Below, in pieces: positions 20,007 to 29,311 of a stretch of DNA of 64,000 bases (its first letter is position 1; each line of letters starts with the position of its first letter). Below the pieces are notes generated by a model. It saw only the letters and a program-made list of their open reading frames with translations. It did no database searches and was not told the origin of the DNA. The stretch is from an uncultured Cetobacterium sp. (GTDB lineage Bacteria; Fusobacteriota; Fusobacteriia; Fusobacteriales; Fusobacteriaceae): assembly GCF_947072685.1 (NCBI RefSeq), contig NZ_CAMTIK010000003.1, positions 61,761-125,760 of the forward strand, given 5' to 3'. A program made the position numbers and the translations under genes.

Positions 20007-21110
20007 ATGGTACAAGAAAATAGAATAGTGGAAAACTTCTTAGAAATGGTGAAAATTCCTTCACCTTCAAAAAATGAAAGAGCAATAGGAGACTACTTAA
20101 TAAATGTTTTGAAAGAACTAGGGTTAGAGGTAACAGAGGATAGTGCTGGAGAAATAAACGGTGGGAACTGTGGAAATATAATTGGAGTTTTAAGAGCAAA
20201 AGGTAAGAAAAAGTATTTATTTAGCGCACACATGGATACGGTTGTACCTTGTGAAAAAATTAATCCCATAATAGAAGGTGGAATAATAAAGACTGATGGA
20301 ACTTCTGTGTTAGGTGGGGATGACAAAGGTGGAATAGCTGCTATAATAGAGATGTTAAAGGTGATTAAAGAAAAAAAAATAGAGCACCCTGAAATTGTAG
20401 TTGTATTTTCAATGGGAGAAGAGATAGGACTTTTAGGATCGAAATCTTTTGAGATAGAAAAATATTCAATAGATTACGGATTTATTTTAGATTCAAGTGG
20501 AAAACCGGGAAGAATTATAACAAAAGCTCCATCAGCAGCAAGAGGAAAATTGACAATACTAGGAAAGCCAGCACATGCAGGAATATCTCCAGAGAGTGGA
20601 ATAAATGCATTGACGGTTGCAGCACATGCAATAACAAAAATAAAACTAGGAAGAGTAGATATAGAGACGACATCTAATATTGGAGTTGTTAGCGGTGGTC
20701 AAGCAACAAATATTGTTATGCCAACAGTTGAATTAGACTATGAAGCTAGAAGTTTATCAAATGAAAAGTTGAACTCTCTGTTAGAAGAAACGTTTGAAAT
20801 ATTTGAAAGAGTTTGTAATGAATTTGGAGCGACATTTGAAAACAAAGTAAATGTTGAATATCCAGGATTTGCATTGGATGAAAATGAAAAAGTTGTAGAG
20901 ATTGTAAAAAAAGCTTGTGAGAGAATAAATTTAAAAAGTGAAACTGTTTCTTCGGGTGGTGGAAGTGATACTAATATCTATAACAGCAAGGGGATTCCTT
21001 CAGTAAATTTGGCGGTTGGAATGACTAAAGTTCATACATTAGAGGAGTATATTGAAATTAAGGATTTAGTAGACTTATCAAAAATGTTATTAGAAATTAT
21101 AAAAGGATAA
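20007..21110 (+). CDS. M20 family peptidase, PepT/YqjE-like
   Basis: 367-residue cytosolic zinc exopeptidase of the M20B (peptidase T-like) type. Metal-ligand motifs are SAHMDTVVP (first His and Asp), GGDDKGGIAA (bridging Asp) and SMGEEIGLLG (catalytic Glu pair); a dimerisation domain follows (GKPAHAGISPESG). The last ligand His lies near VHTLEEY at the C-terminus. I start it at ATG 20007, behind GGGAGGG, not at the in-frame TTG 19995 that overlaps this SD. It likely cleaves di- or tripeptides, which fits an amino-acid-fermenting lifestyle. mreC follows 2 bases later. Confidence 0.85.
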   Translation: MVQENRIVENFLEMVKIPSPSKNERAIGDYLINVLKELGLEVTEDSAGEINGGNCGNIIGVLRAKGKKKYLFSAHMDTVVPCEKINPIIEGGIIKTDGTSVLGGDDKGGIAAIIEMLKVIKEKKIEHPEIVVVFSMGEEIGLLGSKSFEIEKYSIDYGFILDSSGKPGRIITKAPSAARGKLTILGKPAHAGISPESGINALTVAAHAITKIKLGRVDIETTSNIGVVSGGQATNIVMPTVELDYEARSLSNEKLNSLLEETFEIFERVCNEFGATFENKVNVEYPGFALDENEKVVEIVKKACERINLKSETVSSGGGSDTNIYNSKGIPSVNLAVGMTKVHTLEEYIEIKDLVDLSKMLLEIIKG

Positions 21111-21112
21111 AA

Positions 21113-21919
21113 ATGAAATTAGGAAAAAATAAAAATAAAGCATTGAATATAATATATATCTTGTTAGGGTTAATGGTTATAATTTTTTTTGCGAGAGATG
21201 TGTTTATGTATACTATAAACGGTTTAGAGGAAGTGTTTTATCCAATTCAATCTAAAATATATTTTTTAGGAAAAAAAGCCAAAGAAAGTACTGAAAATGT
21301 TATTAATTATAAGGATTTAGTAGTTGAAAACAATAAAATGAAAAATGTTTTAGCTGAGAAATCGCTAGTTGAAGAAAAAAATATCAAACTTTTAGAAGAA
21401 AATGAAAGATTGAGAGAAATACTAGAGATGAAGGGATCTTTTAAATTCAAATTTAAAGTAGGTAAAATAAGCTTTCAACAAACTAGAGAATTATATGAAA
21501 GCTTTGCCATAAATTTAGGTGCTGAAGAAGGAATAAGGAAAAATATGCCTGTTCTATTCAACGAAGCACTGATAGGAAAGGTTGAAAGAGTATTTAAAGA
21601 CTATTCAATTGTTCAAATGATAACTTTTCAAGATTCAATAGTCAGTGCAATGGCTGGCGACAATGTTTTGGGAATAATAAAAGGAAATAGAAGTGAGGAA
21701 CTTATATTTGAACCGGTATCAATTTATGAAGCTCAGTTAGAAACAGGGAGCAAAGTATATACATCTGGAATCAGTGATATCTATCCTAAAGGGCTCTATA
21801 TAGGTGAAGTTTCAGAGGTGAAAAAAAAATATGGAAATAATGTTGAATATATTTTAAAATTACCAGTTAATGTGATGGATATGAACGAGATAATTGTATT
21901 GACAGAGGTGGATAGATGA
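21113..21919 (+). CDS. mreC: Rod shape-determining protein MreC
   Basis: 268-residue inner-membrane protein with one transmembrane helix (about residues 12-30), a periplasmic coiled coil (about 55-105, heptads rich in Glu and Lys) and a beta-rich MreC domain (AINLGAEEGIRKNMPVLF, LIGKVERVFKDYS). MreC scaffolds the lateral cell-wall synthesis complex with MreB and MreD. Neither of these is adjacent; the gene sits between a peptidase and a LolA-like gene, an unusual orphan position. Its stop codon overlaps the next start (ATGATAA), indicating co-translation. Confidence 0.88.
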   Translation: MKLGKNKNKALNIIYILLGLMVIIFFARDVFMYTINGLEEVFYPIQSKIYFLGKKAKESTENVINYKDLVVENNKMKNVLAEKSLVEEKNIKLLEENERLREILEMKGSFKFKFKVGKISFQQTRELYESFAINLGAEEGIRKNMPVLFNEALIGKVERVFKDYSIVQMITFQDSIVSAMAGDNVLGIIKGNRSEELIFEPVSIYEAQLETGSKVYTSGISDIYPKGLYIGEVSEVKKKYGNNVEYILKLPVNVMDMNEIIVLTEVDR

Positions 21920-22473
21920 TAAAAAATATATTAGTGTTTCTGATGATGGTTACCACTTTATTTTCAGCATCGGAAAGAATATCAAACATACAGGATATAT
22001 ATTCCATTGTTAAAGAAGTGACCTATTTGAATGGTGAAAAAAGAGAAAAGGTTTATAAAATTGAATATGTTTCACCTGATTATTTAAGAAAAGAGATGAT
22101 TTTGCCAAATGTAAATAAAGGGGAGATATTTCAATACGAAAAAGATAAAACTAAAGTTTATATACCTTTATTTGATGAGATAACAGAAGAGAACGGTTCA
22201 GAAGATGTGAGTAATTTTTTATCAATTATTAAAGATTTAAAAAGCAAGGATTTGAAAGATAAAGAGTTTGTTAAAAATTATTATTTGAAAAAAATTAAAG
22301 AATTAAAATATAAAGACTCATATAAAATAAGATTTAAAAAATTTGAAAAAATTAATGGATTTCTTTTACCTGTTGAAATGGAGATTTTTCAAGAAAACAA
22401 TAAATTAGCTGAGTTAAATCTAGAGAATATCAAAGTAAATAGTGGGCTTAAAAGAAGGGATTTAAAAAAATGA
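21916..22473 (+). CDS. LolA-like periplasmic lipoprotein-carrier family protein
   Basis: 185-residue secreted protein with a signal peptide (residues 1-18, ending TLFSA). The mature part has the half-barrel pattern of LolA/outer-membrane lipoprotein-sorting proteins: VSPDYLRKEMILP, GEIFQYEKDKTKVYIPLFDE and a late MEIFQENNKLAELNLENIKVN strand pair. LolA-type proteins ferry lipoproteins from inner to outer membrane. Sequence similarity is at the fold-pattern level only, so this is a family suggestion. It overlaps mreC by 4 bases and recO by 4 bases. Confidence 0.65.
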   Translation: MIKNILVFLMMVTTLFSASERISNIQDIYSIVKEVTYLNGEKREKVYKIEYVSPDYLRKEMILPNVNKGEIFQYEKDKTKVYIPLFDEITEENGSEDVSNFLSIIKDLKSKDLKDKEFVKNYYLKKIKELKYKDSYKIRFKKFEKINGFLLPVEMEIFQENNKLAELNLENIKVNSGLKRRDLKK

Positions 22474-23186
22474 AATTTATAAAAACTAAGGGACTGGTTA
22501 TAAGAAAAAGAGATATAGGGGAAGCTGATAGAATAATTACAGTTTTTTCAGAAAACTTTGGGAAAATTGATCTTTTAGTTAAGGGAATTAGAAAAAGTAA
22601 AAAAAGAGATCAAAGTTCGGTAGATTTATTGACTCTATCTAATTTTACTTTTTATAAAAAAGGTGATAGTTATATACTCAACAATATAGATTCAATTGAT
22701 TTTTTTTACGATTTAAAGATGGATATTGAAAAACTTGAAATAACTTCGTATATTCTTTCTATAGTAAATGAAATAGTACTTCCTGGTGAAAGGAAAAAAG
22801 AGTTTTTTTTAAGATTGAAAAAAGGATTGAATTTTATTATAGAAAATAATAGCGATAGAAATTACTTAATGACCTTAAAAATGATGAACTGGATTATAAA
22901 AAGTGAAGGGTATCAAATAGCTATAGATGGTGAAAAATATTTTAGTATTTCAGAATCAACAATACTGGATAATTCAAATGAAAAAGTAATACCTTTGAAA
23001 AAAGAATTGTTCAATATTTTGAACTCTATTGAGAGAAATGAAAAAATATTTATGGATAGTGAAGAAGGAAAAACGAATTTAATAGAAGCAATTTTATTAT
23101 ATGAAAAATACTTGAATTATCATTTAGACACAAGATTAAATCTAAAGAAACATTTATTGGAGGGTACTCATGTTAAACATAGTTAA
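22470..23186 (+). CDS. recO: DNA repair protein RecO
   Basis: 238-residue recombination mediator helping RecR and RecF load RecA on single-stranded DNA. The N-terminal OB fold begins TKGLVIRKRDIGEADRIITV (residues 5-24) with FGKIDLLVKGIRKSKKR, both typical; a helical C-terminal domain follows. The zinc-binding cysteines seen in many RecO C-terminal domains are absent. Start overlaps the previous stop; its end overlaps the EIIA gene start by 17 bases. Confidence 0.9.
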   Translation: MKFIKTKGLVIRKRDIGEADRIITVFSENFGKIDLLVKGIRKSKKRDQSSVDLLTLSNFTFYKKGDSYILNNIDSIDFFYDLKMDIEKLEITSYILSIVNEIVLPGERKKEFFLRLKKGLNFIIENNSDRNYLMTLKMMNWIIKSEGYQIAIDGEKYFSISESTILDNSNEKVIPLKKELFNILNSIERNEKIFMDSEEGKTNLIEAILLYEKYLNYHLDTRLNLKKHLLEGTHVKHS

Positions 23187-23640
23187 AATAACTGACTATA
23201 TGTCAGAAGAGTTAGTATCACTTGATTTAAAAGCTAAAAATAAAGATGAAGCACTAAAGGAGCTATCTGATTTAATAGGCAAATCAAACAAAATTGAAGT
23301 GAAAGAGGGCATCTATAAAGCTCTTTTAGAAAGAGAAAACTTAGGAAGTACAGGTATTGGTAAAGGAGTAGCGATACCTCATGCAAAAACAGATGCAGCT
23401 CAAGGTTTAACAATTGCTTTTGGTGTCAGCAGAGATGGTATAGATTTCAAGTCTTTAGATAAAGAAAAGGTAAAAATATTTTTTGTTTTTGCTTCACCTT
23501 TTAAAGATAGTCAAGTTTATTTAAAAGTATTAGCAAGAATTTCGAGACTTATAAGGGATGAAAAATTTAGGGAAAAACTTTTAAATTGTGAAGATTCAAA
23601 AGATATACTGAATTGTATAAATAAAGAAGAAGCTTTATAG
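23170..23640 (+). CDS. PTS EIIA domain protein (fructose/Ntr type)
   Basis: 156-residue single-domain phosphocarrier. The phosphorylated histidine lies in GVAIPHAKT (His75), after the conserved LGSTGIGKG. No EIIB, EIIC or EI gene is adjacent, so this is an orphan EIIA, more likely a PtsN-like regulator than part of a dedicated sugar importer. Its SD (GGAGGG) lies inside the recO 3' end. Downstream genes nrdR and aroQ follow closely in the same operon. Confidence 0.85.
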   Translation: MLNIVKITDYMSEELVSLDLKAKNKDEALKELSDLIGKSNKIEVKEGIYKALLERENLGSTGIGKGVAIPHAKTDAAQGLTIAFGVSRDGIDFKSLDKEKVKIFFVFASPFKDSQVYLKVLARISRLIRDEKFREKLLNCEDSKDILNCINKEEAL

Positions 23641-23648
23641 GAGAGAGT

Positions 23649-24107
23649 ATGAGATGTCCATTTTGTAATAGTGAAGACACAAAAGTAATCGATAGTAGAG
23701 CATTTCCTGAGAATAATTCCATAAAAAGAAGAAGAGAATGTAATAGTTGTGAGAAGAGATTCACAACATATGAAAGAATAGAAGAGAATCCAATCTACGT
23801 CGTAAAAAAAAATAAAAGTAGAGAAAAGTTTAATAAAGAAAAACTTTTAAGAGGATTAGAGCGTGCTACAAATAAGAGGAATATCAGTAGAGATGATTTA
23901 GAAAAATTTATTGCAGATGTGGAAAAAGTGATACAAAACACTTTAAAAAATGAGATAACAACACAGGAGCTAGGAGAGCTTGTTCTGGAAAAGTTGAAAA
24001 GCTTAGATGAGGTAGCTTATGTACGTTTTGCTTCAGTATATAAAGAGTTTGATGATATAAAATCATTTCTTGATACAGTTGAAGATATAAAAAAGGATAA
24101 AAAATGA
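23649..24107 (+). CDS. nrdR: Transcriptional repressor NrdR
   Basis: 152-residue repressor of ribonucleotide reductase genes. N-terminal zinc ribbon with CPFC (residues 3-6) and CNSC (31-34), then an ATP-cone domain starting near FNKEKLLRGLERA that senses ATP/dATP. No nrd genes are visible in the window. Its end overlaps aroQ (ATGATG). Confidence 0.96.
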   Translation: MRCPFCNSEDTKVIDSRAFPENNSIKRRRECNSCEKRFTTYERIEENPIYVVKKNKSREKFNKEKLLRGLERATNKRNISRDDLEKFIADVEKVIQNTLKNEITTQELGELVLEKLKSLDEVAYVRFASVYKEFDDIKSFLDTVEDIKKDKK

Positions 24108-24538
24108 TGAAAATATTAGTAATAAATGGACCGAATTTAAATTTTTTAGGTATAAGAGAACCAGAAGTATATGGCTCAAAAACACTGGAAAAATTAAATG
24201 AGGAAATTGAGATTTTGGGGAAAAGATTAGAAATAGAAGTAAAGTTTTATCAATCTAATCATGAGGGGCAAATAATAGATAAAATACAAGAAAGCTATAA
24301 TGTAATAGACTATTTAATCATTAATCCAGGAGCATTAACTCATTATGGAATAGGAATAAGAGATGCTATTCTATCTACGGGAATAAAAACTATAGAGGTA
24401 CACTTATCTAATGTTTATTCAAGAGAAGAGTTTAGACATAAATCTGTCATATCAGATATTGTTGTTGGAAAGATAACAGGATTTGGCTCAGAGAGCTATA
24501 AAATGGCTCTCCACTACTTAAATAGTTTAAAAAAATAG
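24104..24538 (+). CDS. aroQ: Type II 3-dehydroquinate dehydratase
   Basis: 144-residue enzyme of the shikimate pathway, converting 3-dehydroquinate to 3-dehydroshikimate. Motifs are NGPNLNFLGIREPEVYG (the mobile loop and catalytic Tyr), SNHEGQIID, INPGALTHYGIGIRDAI and EVHLSNVYSREEFRHKS with the catalytic His. Two consecutive ATG codons (24104, 24107) could serve as start. Confidence 0.96.
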   Translation: MMKILVINGPNLNFLGIREPEVYGSKTLEKLNEEIEILGKRLEIEVKFYQSNHEGQIIDKIQESYNVIDYLIINPGALTHYGIGIRDAILSTGIKTIEVHLSNVYSREEFRHKSVISDIVVGKITGFGSESYKMALHYLNSLKK

Positions 24539-24546
24539 GAGGCAAC

Positions 24547-25479
24547 ATGAGAATTTTATTTATGGGAACGCCTGAATTTGCTGTTCCATCATTAGATAAG
24601 CTAAGAGAAAAACATGAAATTGTAGGTATATTTACGAAAGTAGATAAACCAAATACCAGAGGTGGAAAAATTAAATATACACCTGTAAAGGAGTATGGAA
24701 TAAATAATAATATTCCTGTGTTTCAACCAAATTCATTAAAAATAGATGAAACTTTTGAAATAATAAAAGAATTAAATCCAGATTTGATAGTGGTTGTAGC
24801 ATATGGAAAAATTATTCCAAATAATATAATAGATTTTCCGAAATATGGAATAATAAATGTTCATTCTTCTTTATTGCCAAAATTTAGAGGAGCAGCTCCA
24901 ATAAATGCAGCTATAATAGCTGGAGAAAAAGAAACCGGAGTAACAATAATGGATATTGCAGAAGAATTAGATGCAGGGGACATAATACTAAAAGGAGTAA
25001 CTCCTATCTATGAAGAGGATACGTTCTTAACACTTCACGATAGATTAAAAGAGATTGGGGCTCAAAAATTAATTGAGGCTGTTGATCAAATAGAGAATGG
25101 AACAGCTAAAAGAGAGGTCCAAAATCCAGAAGAAGTAACTTTTGTTAAACCATATAAAAAAAGCGATTGTATAATTGATTGGAATAAAACAGAGGAAGAG
25201 ATATTTAATTTTATAAGGGGAATGAATCCTTTTCCTACTGCTTATACACATCAGAATGAAAAAATATTGAAAATATATACAGTTGAAAAAAATAAAAAAA
25301 TATATGAACTAGGAGAAGTAGGAGAAGTAGTTGATTCAATAAAAGGTAAAGGATTTGTAATAAAAGTTAAAGATGGAAGTGTTATATTGACAAATATAAA
25401 GCCAGAAAACAAGAAAAACATCTCAGGTAATGATAGTATAAACGGAAATATTTTAAAAATGGGTGTGATTTTAAAATAA
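24547..25479 (+). CDS. fmt: Methionyl-tRNA formyltransferase
   Basis: 310-residue enzyme formylating initiator Met-tRNA with 10-formyl-tetrahydrofolate. N-terminal Rossmann-like domain MRILFMGTPEFAVPSLD; catalytic and folate-site motif HSSLLPKFRGAAPIN (His about 109), then DAGDII; C-terminal OB fold from about residue 205. Peptide deformylase (def), often adjacent, is not here. SD GGAGG immediately after the aroQ stop. folD, which supplies its folate cofactor, lies two genes downstream. Confidence 0.96.
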   Translation: MRILFMGTPEFAVPSLDKLREKHEIVGIFTKVDKPNTRGGKIKYTPVKEYGINNNIPVFQPNSLKIDETFEIIKELNPDLIVVVAYGKIIPNNIIDFPKYGIINVHSSLLPKFRGAAPINAAIIAGEKETGVTIMDIAEELDAGDIILKGVTPIYEEDTFLTLHDRLKEIGAQKLIEAVDQIENGTAKREVQNPEEVTFVKPYKKSDCIIDWNKTEEEIFNFIRGMNPFPTAYTHQNEKILKIYTVEKNKKIYELGEVGEVVDSIKGKGFVIKVKDGSVILTNIKPENKKNISGNDSINGNILKMGVILK

Positions 25480-25502
25480 AAAAACAATGGGGGAGCGTTA
25501 TA

Positions 25503-26153
25503 ATGAAAAATTTAGAAAAAAAAGAGAAAATTTCCAGAAAAACAATTCAAAGACTAACAATGTATTTAAAATGTTTAGATAAATTTTCACCGGAGGATTA
25601 TATTTCATCGGAGGAGATGGGAGTTTTACTTGGTGTTACAGCAGCACAAATAAGAAAAGATTTTTCAAACTTTATAGGGGATATAGATTCGTGTGTAGGA
25701 ATAAGGGGTAAGGGATACAATGTAAAATGTCTTTACGAAATGATAGAAGGTATTTTAGGTATAAATAAACAAAATAATGTAATCATAGTTGGAGCTGGAA
25801 AATTAGGAAATGCGATTTTTTTGGAAGGGGATATTGAGAAACCAAGATTTAATATAGTTGGGATTTTTGATATAACTAAGAGCAGAATTGGAAAAGAGTA
25901 TAAAGGAATAAAAATAAGTAGTGTGAGTGATATTCCAAGAATTGCGTTAGAACAAAAGATAGATATGGCAATAATAACAGAGAATAAATCAATAGCTCAA
26001 CAAGTTACCGATATAGTTATTCAATCTGGAATTAAAGCAATATTAAATATGACACCTTTAGAAATAAAAGTTCCAAAAGATGTTGTAATAGAGCATATAG
26101 ACCTAAATAGAAAGTTACAAGAATTGAATTACTGGAAAGAAAAGGCGGAATAG
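25503..26153 (+). CDS. rex: Redox-sensing transcriptional repressor Rex
   Basis: 216-residue NAD+/NADH-sensing repressor. N-terminal winged helix (about residues 10-80, with SSEEMGVLLGVTAAQIRKDF) and a Rossmann domain starting NVIIVGAGKLGNAIF (GxGxxG). In anaerobes Rex represses fermentation, hydrogenase and butyrate-type genes when NADH is low. The hydrogenase operon 10 kb upstream is a reasonable target, although I do not see a clear operator there. The ribosome binding region contains GGGGGAG (25489-25495), a match to the C-rich loop of the candidate small RNA at 43920-44036. Confidence 0.94.
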   Translation: MKNLEKKEKISRKTIQRLTMYLKCLDKFSPEDYISSEEMGVLLGVTAAQIRKDFSNFIGDIDSCVGIRGKGYNVKCLYEMIEGILGINKQNNVIIVGAGKLGNAIFLEGDIEKPRFNIVGIFDITKSRIGKEYKGIKISSVSDIPRIALEQKIDMAIITENKSIAQQVTDIVIQSGIKAILNMTPLEIKVPKDVVIEHIDLNRKLQELNYWKEKAE

Positions 26154-26155
26154 TA

Positions 26156-27010
26156 ATGAAGATTTTAGATGGTAAATATGTATCTCAAAAAGTTAGAGAT
26201 TCAATAAAACAAGAGATATTTGAAATAAAAGAAAAAACAGGAAAAGTTCCAGGGTTAGCAGTAATACAAGCAGGAGATAATTTAGCATCTAAAATTTATG
26301 TTAATTCAAAGATAAAACAATGTGCAGAAGTGGGGATAGAGTCAAAAAACTTTATAATGTCCGCAAGTGTTAGTGAAAAAGAACTGTTAGACAAAATAGA
26401 AGAATTAAACAATGATGACACAATAGATGGAATTTTAGTTCAATTACCTTTACCAGATCATATAGATACACCAAAGGTAATAGAGGCAATTGAAATAGGG
26501 AAAGATGTTGATGGATTTAAACCAGAAAATCTAGGAAAAGTTGTTTTAGGAGATGAGACAGCGTTAATCTCTTGTACACCGGCAGGGATATTAAGACTGT
26601 TTGAAGAGTATAATATAGATTTAGAAGGAAAAGATGTTGTGGTTATTGGAAGAAGTAATATTGTAGGGAAACCAATGACAGCACTTTTAATAAATGAAGG
26701 GGCAACAGTTACAGTTTGTAACAGTAAAACAAAAAATATTTCTGAAAAAACAAGAACAGCGGATGTAATAATAGTAGCGGTTGGAAAAGCTAATTTTTTA
26801 ACGGCAGAGATGGTAAAAAAAGATTCTGTGATAATTGATGTGGGCATAAATAGGGATGAAAATAATAAAATATGTGGAGATGTAGACTATGAAAGTGTAA
26901 AGGAACAAGTGGGATTTATAACACCTGTTCCAGGGGGAGTAGGGCCTATGACAATAGCTATGCTACTTAATAACACATTAAAAGCATTTAAAAATGGAAA
27001 AAAAATATAG
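26156..27010 (+). CDS. folD: Bifunctional methylenetetrahydrofolate dehydrogenase/cyclohydrolase FolD
   Basis: 284-residue enzyme interconverting 5,10-methylene- and 10-formyl-tetrahydrofolate with NADP. Motifs are SKIYVNSKIKQC (catalytic Lys region near residue 53), DGILVQLPLPDHID (95-108), VVIGRSNIVGKPM (Rossmann) and PVPGGVGPMTIAMLL near the C-terminus. It provides one-carbon units for Fmt and purine synthesis. It starts 2 bases after the rex stop, so it is co-transcribed with the regulator. Confidence 0.96.
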   Translation: MKILDGKYVSQKVRDSIKQEIFEIKEKTGKVPGLAVIQAGDNLASKIYVNSKIKQCAEVGIESKNFIMSASVSEKELLDKIEELNNDDTIDGILVQLPLPDHIDTPKVIEAIEIGKDVDGFKPENLGKVVLGDETALISCTPAGILRLFEEYNIDLEGKDVVVIGRSNIVGKPMTALLINEGATVTVCNSKTKNISEKTRTADVIIVAVGKANFLTAEMVKKDSVIIDVGINRDENNKICGDVDYESVKEQVGFITPVPGGVGPMTIAMLLNNTLKAFKNGKKI

Positions 27011-27023
27011 GGGAGAGATATTT

Positions 27024-27464
27024 ATGGATAAAAAAGAGTATTATATAGTAGATAAAAGGATTTTACCTAATTCTATTCAAAGTGTTATAAAGGTAAATGA
27101 TATAGTACAAGCAGAGAGAATCTCAAAATATGAAGCGATAAAAAGAGTTGGAATAAGTAGAAGTACATATTATAAATATAAAGATTATATAAAACCATTT
27201 TTCGAAGGTGGAAAAGAAAAAGTATTCAGTATACATTTATCTTTAGTAGACAGACCTGGAATTTTAGCAAGAGTTTTGGATATTATTGCGGGAGAAGAGA
27301 TGAATATATTGACAATAGTTCAAAATATTGCAATAGATGGAATAAGCAGAGTGACTATCTCAATACAAACAACAGAAAACTTACTGAGAAAGATTGAAGA
27401 GATGTTAGAAAAGATTAGTTCTTTAAGCTCTGTAAAGGAATTAAGGGTAATAGGAAGCAATTAA
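27024..27464 (+). CDS. ACT domain protein (UPF0735, PheB-like)
   Basis: 146-residue protein. Residues 1-65 contain a helix-turn-helix-like segment (SKYEAIKRVGISRSTYYKYK) and residues 70-146 an ACT domain (FSIHLSLVDRPGILARVLD), the small-molecule sensor found in amino-acid metabolism regulators. The family is UPF0735; the B. subtilis relative was named PheB but its function is not settled. I start at ATG 27024 behind GGGGAG, not the in-frame ATG at 26994 within folD. Confidence 0.85.
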   Translation: MDKKEYYIVDKRILPNSIQSVIKVNDIVQAERISKYEAIKRVGISRSTYYKYKDYIKPFFEGGKEKVFSIHLSLVDRPGILARVLDIIAGEEMNILTIVQNIAIDGISRVTISIQTTENLLRKIEEMLEKISSLSSVKELRVIGSN

Positions 27465-27475
27465 GGAGGAAGAGA

Positions 27476-27931
27476 ATGAAACTAGATTTAGAGAACATAA
27501 AGAAATTAGCAAAAAATATTAAAGAGCATAATTTATCGGAAATTACGGTTGAAATAAATGGAACAAAACTGACAATGAAAAAAGAAGATTTTAAACAGGA
27601 ATTTTCTAATAATGTAAAGTATCTTGAGAAAGAGCAACTATGCACAACTAGTGAAGAGATAATTGAAGTACCAAACCAATTAGAAAAAGTTATTGAGGGA
27701 GAGAATATTGTATCCCCAATGGTAGGGACATATTATTCAGCTCCATCTCCAGACTCAGAAGATTTTGTAAAAATAGGTGATAAAATAGAAGTGGGCGATA
27801 CTGTATGTATTGTTGAAGCGATGAAGATGATGAATGAAGTGAAATCGACGATTTCTGGGACAATAGTTGCTATGAAATCTGAAAATGGTAAAGTTATAAA
27901 AAAGGGAGAAACATTATTTGTGGTAAAGTAA
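27476..27931 (+). CDS. accB: Biotin carboxyl carrier protein of acetyl-CoA carboxylase
   Basis: 151-residue carrier. The biotinylated lysine sits in VEAMKMMNEV; the N-terminal helix (KLAKNIKEHNLSEITVEI) is the AccB-specific start, followed by a linker and the lipoyl/biotinyl barrel (VSPMVGTYYSAPSPDS). It shuttles carboxybiotin for malonyl-CoA synthesis. accC, its usual partner, is not adjacent. A BCCP of a decarboxylase pump is less likely given the N-terminus. Last gene before a terminator. Confidence 0.92.
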   Translation: MKLDLENIKKLAKNIKEHNLSEITVEINGTKLTMKKEDFKQEFSNNVKYLEKEQLCTTSEEIIEVPNQLEKVIEGENIVSPMVGTYYSAPSPDSEDFVKIGDKIEVGDTVCIVEAMKMMNEVKSTISGTIVAMKSENGKVIKKGETLFVVK

Positions 27932-27955
27932 GGGAAAGCGTAAAGCTTTCCTTTT
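27932..27955 (+). terminator. Intrinsic terminator after accB
   Basis: Perfect 7-base arms GGAAAGC/GCTTTCC (27932-27938, 27944-27950) with loop GTAAA and five T. It abuts the accB stop codon. Confidence 0.9.
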
Positions 27956-27978
27956 TCGTCTATAAGAATTAGACTTAG

Positions 27979-28007
27979 TTGTTTTTTCTAGAGAATTATG
28001 GTAGAAT
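27979..28007 (+). promoter_or_regulatory. Promoter for the CNNM/CBS operon
   Basis: -35 TTGTTT (27979-27984), 17-base spacer, extended -10 TGGTAGAAT (hexamer 28002-28007). Confidence 0.8.
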
Positions 28008-28050
28008 ATTTAAGTATATAATATAAAAATAAGGAAGGTGTATTTTAAAG

Positions 28051-29310
28051 TTGGACACGTATAGTGATATTATTATATTAGTTGTTTTGATTTTATTATC
28101 TGGTTTTTTCTCCGCATCGGAAACGGCGCTAACGTCTTTTAAAACAATAGATTTGGAAGATGTTGAAAAAACAAGTAAAAAGACGGCACATCTATTGAAA
28201 AAGTGGTTGAAGAGTCCGAATGAAATTTTAACAGGAATGCTTTTAGGAAATAATATAGTGAATATTTTAGCGTCATCTATAGCTACTGCTATAGCTATAA
28301 ATAGGATGGGAAATTCTCCAAGAAGTTTGGCAATTGTGACTGGAGTTATGACGATTTTGATATTGATATTTGGTGAGATCACTCCTAAAATTATGGCAAA
28401 AAACAATTCGAAGTGGTTTTCTAAATTAGTTATAGGGCCAATGTATTATTTTGGATTATTGATGAAACCGATTGTAAAAATACTTATGTGGACCTCTATT
28501 TTGATTGGGAGAATTTTAGGTGTAGAGGTAAAATCAGAAAATTTGATGTTTACAGAAGAGGATTTAATATCTTTTGTGAATGTGGGAGAAGCAGAAGGGA
28601 TTATTGAAGAGGAAGAAAAAGAGATGATTCATTCAATAGTTGGATTGGGAGAAACCAATGCAAAAGAAATAATGACTCCTAGAACATCGATGTTCGCTGT
28701 TGAAGGGAATAAAACATTAAATGATATTTGGATAGAAATGATTGAAGTTGGATTTTCAAGAATACCTGTATATGAAGAAACTATTGATAATATTATAGGA
28801 GTTCTTTATACAAAAGATGTATTAAACTATCTGAAAGAACATAGTACAGAAACAAAGGTTAAAGATTTGGTAAGAGAGGCTTATTTTGTTCCAGAAACTA
28901 AATCAATTATAGAGATACTTAAAGAATTTAAAAGTAAAAAAGTTCATATAGCTATTGTTTTAGATGAATATGGTGGAATTGGTGGTGTTGTAACCATTGA
29001 AGATTTACTTGAGGAGATTGTCGGAGAAATTCGAGATGAATTTGATAACGAAGAGGAAGAATCAATTAAAGAGATAGATGAGAATAGATATGAAATTGAT
29101 GCGATGTTAGATATAGAAACAATAAATAAAAGTTTGAGTATTGAGTTACCAACCTCAGATGACTATGAAAGTTTGGGTGGTTTAATGATGTCAGAACTTG
29201 GAAAAATCCCTTCAATTGGAGATATTGTTGAGTTTGAAGATGTTAAATTAATAGTAGTTGAAGTTGAAAAAATGAGAGTATCTAAGGTAGAGATTGAAAA
29301 AGGAGAATAG
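28051..29310 (+). CDS. CNNM/CBS-domain membrane protein (HlyC/CorC family)
   Basis: 419-residue inner-membrane protein. Residues 1-180 form the DUF21/CNNM transmembrane domain (SGFFSASETALTSF at the start, then hydrophobic helices), followed by a tandem CBS pair (EIMTPRTSMFAVE, VLDEYGGIGGVVTIEDLLEE) and a CorC_HlyC domain at about 340-419. Such proteins are implicated in Mg2+/Co2+ export; older names as hemolysins are misleading. Start is TTG at 28051, behind AAGGAAGGTG; no ATG fits the conserved N-terminus. Confidence 0.9.
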   Translation: MDTYSDIIILVVLILLSGFFSASETALTSFKTIDLEDVEKTSKKTAHLLKKWLKSPNEILTGMLLGNNIVNILASSIATAIAINRMGNSPRSLAIVTGVMTILILIFGEITPKIMAKNNSKWFSKLVIGPMYYFGLLMKPIVKILMWTSILIGRILGVEVKSENLMFTEEDLISFVNVGEAEGIIEEEEKEMIHSIVGLGETNAKEIMTPRTSMFAVEGNKTLNDIWIEMIEVGFSRIPVYEETIDNIIGVLYTKDVLNYLKEHSTETKVKDLVREAYFVPETKSIIEILKEFKSKKVHIAIVLDEYGGIGGVVTIEDLLEEIVGEIRDEFDNEEEESIKEIDENRYEIDAMLDIETINKSLSIELPTSDDYESLGGLMMSELGKIPSIGDIVEFEDVKLIVVEVEKMRVSKVEIEKGE

Positions 29311-29311
29311 C